DNA from: Alphaproteobacteria bacterium
GTDB lineage: Bacteria > Pseudomonadota > Alphaproteobacteria > Rs-D84
DNA: 64,000 nt
NCBI GenBank assembly: GCA_017503725.1
Contig: JAFVSL010000008.1
Span: forward strand, 1 to 64,000
Reading direction: 5' to 3'
Below the pieces are notes generated by a model that did no database searches, was not told where the DNA came from, and saw only the letters and a program-made list of their open reading frames with translations. How positions within the stretch are numbered: position 1 is the first letter of the stretch; each line of letters begins with the position of its first letter. Shown here in pieces: positions 61,297-64,000 of the stretch. The position numbers and the translations under genes are program-made.

Positions 61297-62160
61297 ATGA
61301 AACTGCATTTTATGAAATATCGTAAATTATCGTATATTATTTCAGGGGCGCTGTTGCTGATATCGGTGCTGTCTATTTTGATACGCGGGTTTAATTATGG
61401 TATCGACTTTTCTGGGGGTATTTCGATAGAGGTTACACCCGTTGCCGAAACAATGACCATTGACAAGATGCGTTCAGAATTGGCCGAATTTAGTCCGGAA
61501 TTACAGCAAATTGATGGTAATGCAATTCTGATACGTGTGGGATTGCCCAAGGGGGTAACAGATGCACAACAAAACGAACGCGTTGCCCAGATTAAAAATA
61601 TCTTGGGCGATCAGGTGACGTATTCCCAGGTGCAAATTGTTGGACCAAAAATCGGTGGCGAATTGATTCGTGGCGGTATTTTGGCGATTTTATTTGCGTT
61701 CTTGATGATGGCGGTTTATGTATGGGTGCGCTATCGCGGGGGGTATGCCGTTGGGGCGCTGGTGTCGCTGTTTTTGGACTTTGTGTTGATGTTTGGTTTC
61801 TTTTCGATTACGGGCCTGGAATTTAATCAGACGGCGATTGCGGTTATCTTGACGGGGATTGGTTATTCGATTAACGACAAGGTTGTAAACTATGACCGTA
61901 TCGAAGAAAATGTTAAAAAATATCACAAAATGCCAATGCCGGAACTTATTGATTTGTCTATTAACGAAATGTTCCGTCGTACAATGATGACCAGTATTTC
62001 AACATTGTTGGCGATGTTGGGATTGTTCCTGTTCAGTGGCGAAGTGTTGCGCGAATTTGCAATTGCAATGACATTCAGTATCGTTATGGGAACATTTACA
62101 AGTATTTATATTTCTAATGTGGTGTTGTTGAATTTCGACCTGCGTGGGGATAATAAATAA
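61297..62160 (+). CDS. secF: Protein translocase subunit SecF
   Basis: SecF pairs with SecD. The 287-residue protein has the first membrane helix, GIDFSGGISIEVTP, six-helix bundle with GIGYSINDKVVNYDRIEENV (the D-R motif for proton transport) and a C-terminal GEVLREFAIAMTFSIVMGTFTSIYISN. ATG 61297 follows AAAGGGG. It is the third gene of yajC-secD-secF. Confidence 0.95.
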   Translation: MKLHFMKYRKLSYIISGALLLISVLSILIRGFNYGIDFSGGISIEVTPVAETMTIDKMRSELAEFSPELQQIDGNAILIRVGLPKGVTDAQQNERVAQIKNILGDQVTYSQVQIVGPKIGGELIRGGILAILFAFLMMAVYVWVRYRGGYAVGALVSLFLDFVLMFGFFSITGLEFNQTAIAVILTGIGYSINDKVVNYDRIEENVKKYHKMPMPELIDLSINEMFRRTMMTSISTLLAMLGLFLFSGEVLREFAIAMTFSIVMGTFTSIYISNVVLLNFDLRGDNK

Positions 62161-62202
62161 CAAACGTTAAGCGCGTGCGTCACAATCGGCCAAGGGGGAA
62201 AG

Positions 62203-63711
62203 ATGATGAGAATGCTGAATAAAATCATAGTGGTGCTTGTTTCTATTTTGATGGTTGGTGGCGCGCGCGCGGATGGTCTGTTTTTCCCAGATGAACCGGT
62301 TCAAGATGGTATTCAGGTTTTTGAAGTGTCAAAAACATTTGCCGAAATTTATGAAAAACTGGATGATATAAACTGGGCCGGCAAGAATATAAATATTGCC
62401 ATTGAAAGTCTGGAAAACCTGAACAAAAATGCGCATATCGCGGCGACCGATGAACGTGTCGTTTTGGTATGGGGGGATGAAATTGTCGCAAACTATCCAC
62501 GTCCCGCGGCACGTGACTGGGCGGGGTTTGGCGAAATAACAACGGCGTTGGTTTTGCGTATGCGGGCAATGGATGCAAATTTGCGCGCAATGTCGGAAAG
62601 TGCCCTGTACCAGGCGGTTATTTCGGCACTGATGCGGGGAATTGATGAAAATGGGCGATATGTTTATTCGCGTGCGGCCGAAATTACCGAAGATGGACGA
62701 TTGCTGACCAGTGTGGGCCTGGAAGGGGCGCGGGATGCACGTGGAAACTTCCGCGTTGCCGGTATTTTCAAAGATGGGCCCGCCGATGTCGCCGGAATAC
62801 GCGCCGGGGATTTAATTTCGCAAATAAATGGCGCGCCGGTCGCAAATATGTCTGATGCAGATGTTGCGGCGGCAATGTCTGGATTTAATTCGGGTACGGC
62901 AAAGATTAGATTATTGACACCATCGGGGGCGCGTGATGTTGTGTTGCGCCGTGCAACGGTGGTGGTGGCGGATTCTGATATTATTCATCGTTCGGGTGAT
63001 AATGGCGGTATCTTGGAAATTGTTGTTCATCGTGTGTCAGATAATGCGGTTGCAATTGTTAACGAGGCCCTGGCACGATATGCAGATGCGTCTGGAATTA
63101 TCTTGGACCTGCGGTCGGCGACGGGGGATGATGAACGGGCGGCGGCAAAACTGGCGGGGTTATTTATTGGGGCAAAACCCGTTATGCGTATTAAAGAAAC
63201 CGCCCTGGACGAGGTCGAAGTGGTCCCCGGTGGTAATGCCGTAACCGATGCGCCAATGGTTGTGGTTATGTCTAATATGACGCGCGGCACCGCCGAGGCA
63301 ATCGCGGCCGCGATGTATGAAAATGCACGTGGTGTGTTGATTGGGACGCCGACGGCGGGAAATGCCAGAATTGCATCAAAAATTGATTTAAGTAATGGTG
63401 GCGCGTTGGAGGTGCTGAACAAATCTTTGAAAACCGGGGCGGGGCGCGTACTGGATGGACGTGGGGTATTTCCGATTGTATGTTTGTCTAATATTCGCAC
63501 CACGCAACAACAGAATGCATTTTTCCTGAACGTGTTAAATAATGATTTTAATGCCCAGGACTTTAACAAAGATGCGGGTATAAATCCAGAATCTGTGCGT
63601 CGGGGATGTCCGGTTATCGTTAATGGCGCGGACGAAGATGCAATAGCGGCGGCGGTGTCGGCCAAGATTTTAACGGATAAAAAAGTCTATAACAGGTTAA
63701 TCGCAGAATAA
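62203..63711 (+). CDS. S41 (C-terminal processing) family protein lacking catalytic residues
   Basis: A 502-residue protein with a signal peptide (1-23), a PDZ domain (about 170-250, with GPADVAGIRAGDLISQING) and a C-terminal S41 fold. Canonical S41 has SASASE and a Lys in GEPTFGKG. Here the equivalent bases are TRGTAEA (360-366) and GTPTAGNA (381-388; Asn387 at the Lys site), so both Ser nucleophile and Lys base appear lost. It is probably a pseudoprotease with a binding or scaffold role. It may be co-transcribed with secF (42 bp). The start codon may be 62203, 62206 or 62212. Confidence 0.75.
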   Translation: MMRMLNKIIVVLVSILMVGGARADGLFFPDEPVQDGIQVFEVSKTFAEIYEKLDDINWAGKNINIAIESLENLNKNAHIAATDERVVLVWGDEIVANYPRPAARDWAGFGEITTALVLRMRAMDANLRAMSESALYQAVISALMRGIDENGRYVYSRAAEITEDGRLLTSVGLEGARDARGNFRVAGIFKDGPADVAGIRAGDLISQINGAPVANMSDADVAAAMSGFNSGTAKIRLLTPSGARDVVLRRATVVVADSDIIHRSGDNGGILEIVVHRVSDNAVAIVNEALARYADASGIILDLRSATGDDERAAAKLAGLFIGAKPVMRIKETALDEVEVVPGGNAVTDAPMVVVMSNMTRGTAEAIAAAMYENARGVLIGTPTAGNARIASKIDLSNGGALEVLNKSLKTGAGRVLDGRGVFPIVCLSNIRTTQQQNAFFLNVLNNDFNAQDFNKDAGINPESVRRGCPVIVNGADEDAIAAAVSAKILTDKKVYNRLIAE

Positions 63712-63730
63712 AAAACACGGGGTGTGGAAA

Positions 63731-64000
63731 ATGTTTTTAACAAAAAATAATGAAATGCTGTGGCGACGTTTGGCGTGGGGCACGCTGGTAACGGCGATGT
63801 TGGTGCTGATGGGGGTGTGTTGTTTGGATGCGCCAATTTATGCCATAACACGTGGTATTGGTAATTGGGGAATATGGGTATTTTTGGGACGCGTATTTGA
63901 TGCGAAAATTTGGATTCTGGTATCGATGATTATTTTTGCCGTTTATGGGGTAAAAAGATTAGTAAAAACAATAGAATCAATACAGGATAAAAGAATCCAG
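63731..64000 (+). CDS. Membrane protein, truncated at the window end
   Basis: ATG 63731 opens a frame that runs off the window. The first 90 residues have two hydrophobic helices (about 18-32 and 61-74) around DAPIYAITRGIGNWGIWVFLGRVFDAKIW, which slightly resembles the N-terminus of PAP2-type lipid phosphatases. That assignment is weak. The gene follows the S41-like gene by 19 bp. Confidence 0.5.
   Translation, partial: MFLTKNNEMLWRRLAWGTLVTAMLVLMGVCCLDAPIYAITRGIGNWGIWVFLGRVFDAKIWILVSMIIFAVYGVKRLVKTIESIQDKRIQ

Overview
The window looks like chromosome of a low- to medium-GC alphaproteobacterium with a compact genome. Evidence for this is an alphaproteobacterial-type AddB, an SspB-like ClpXP adaptor, a DciA-type helicase loader, a zinc-ribbon J-domain protein, SecB, and LolCDE/LptG/TolC-type Gram-negative envelope genes. 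An uncultured gut lineage of the RF32/Rhodospirillales kind is my guess, not something the sequence proves. No phage, transposase, CRISPR array or rRNA was seen.

Layout. 1-700: a degenerate repeat copy, a tRNA-Met-like 3' remnant and terminators. 698-2457 (minus): four small proteins sharing a C-x2-C-x3-C 'CDGC' motif. 2613-3683: a CPVC membrane protein and a helical partner. 3821-9082: a hypothetical, an AsmA-like protein, uvrB and tsaE. 9211-14819 (minus): a seven-gene envelope operon with a secretin-like lipoprotein, LolC/E, LolD and Cys-rich or anchored secreted proteins. 14895-18105: a lipoprotein, ftsQ, an ftsA-rpe fusion, tRNA-Gly and tRNA-Tyr. 18223-27772: FxLYD protein, Slam-like barrel, LppC/LpoA lipoprotein, rsmI, engB, addB, then ruvC-dciA-mltA (minus) and secB. 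27898-34461: mnmE, a cytoplasmic subtilase, ruvA, yebC, an efflux adaptor and TolC. 34558-41444: tRNA-Cys, recF, sspB, xthA, an acyl-CoA ligase, a tandem palindromic repeat array, an MFS transporter, recA. 41517-47204: six glycosyltransferase-type genes in two convergent groups. 47289-64000: typA, a hypothetical, serS, trxB, a structured RNA/leader, secreted Cys-rich proteins, a J-protein, xerD, a 44-residue membrane protein, lptG, greA, mutL, yajC-secD-secF, an S41-like pseudoprotease and a truncated membrane gene.

How the genes fit together. Most genes serve DNA repair and recombination (uvrB, addB, ruvA, ruvC, recF, recA, xthA, mutL, xerD) or envelope building (AsmA, Lol, Lpt, MltA, LpoA, SecB/D/F, TolC, glycosyltransferases, FtsQ/FtsA). 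The most unusual points are the FtsA-Rpe fusion, the CDGC paralogue array, a probable ncRNA or attenuator at about 52342-52550 with mutually exclusive helices, a 98-bp palindromic tandem repeat, heptamer repeats inside mnmE and mutL, and several genes whose start codon sits 6-7 nt after a -10 box, which suggests leaderless mRNAs. Gene calls rest on reading motifs by eye; no database search was run.
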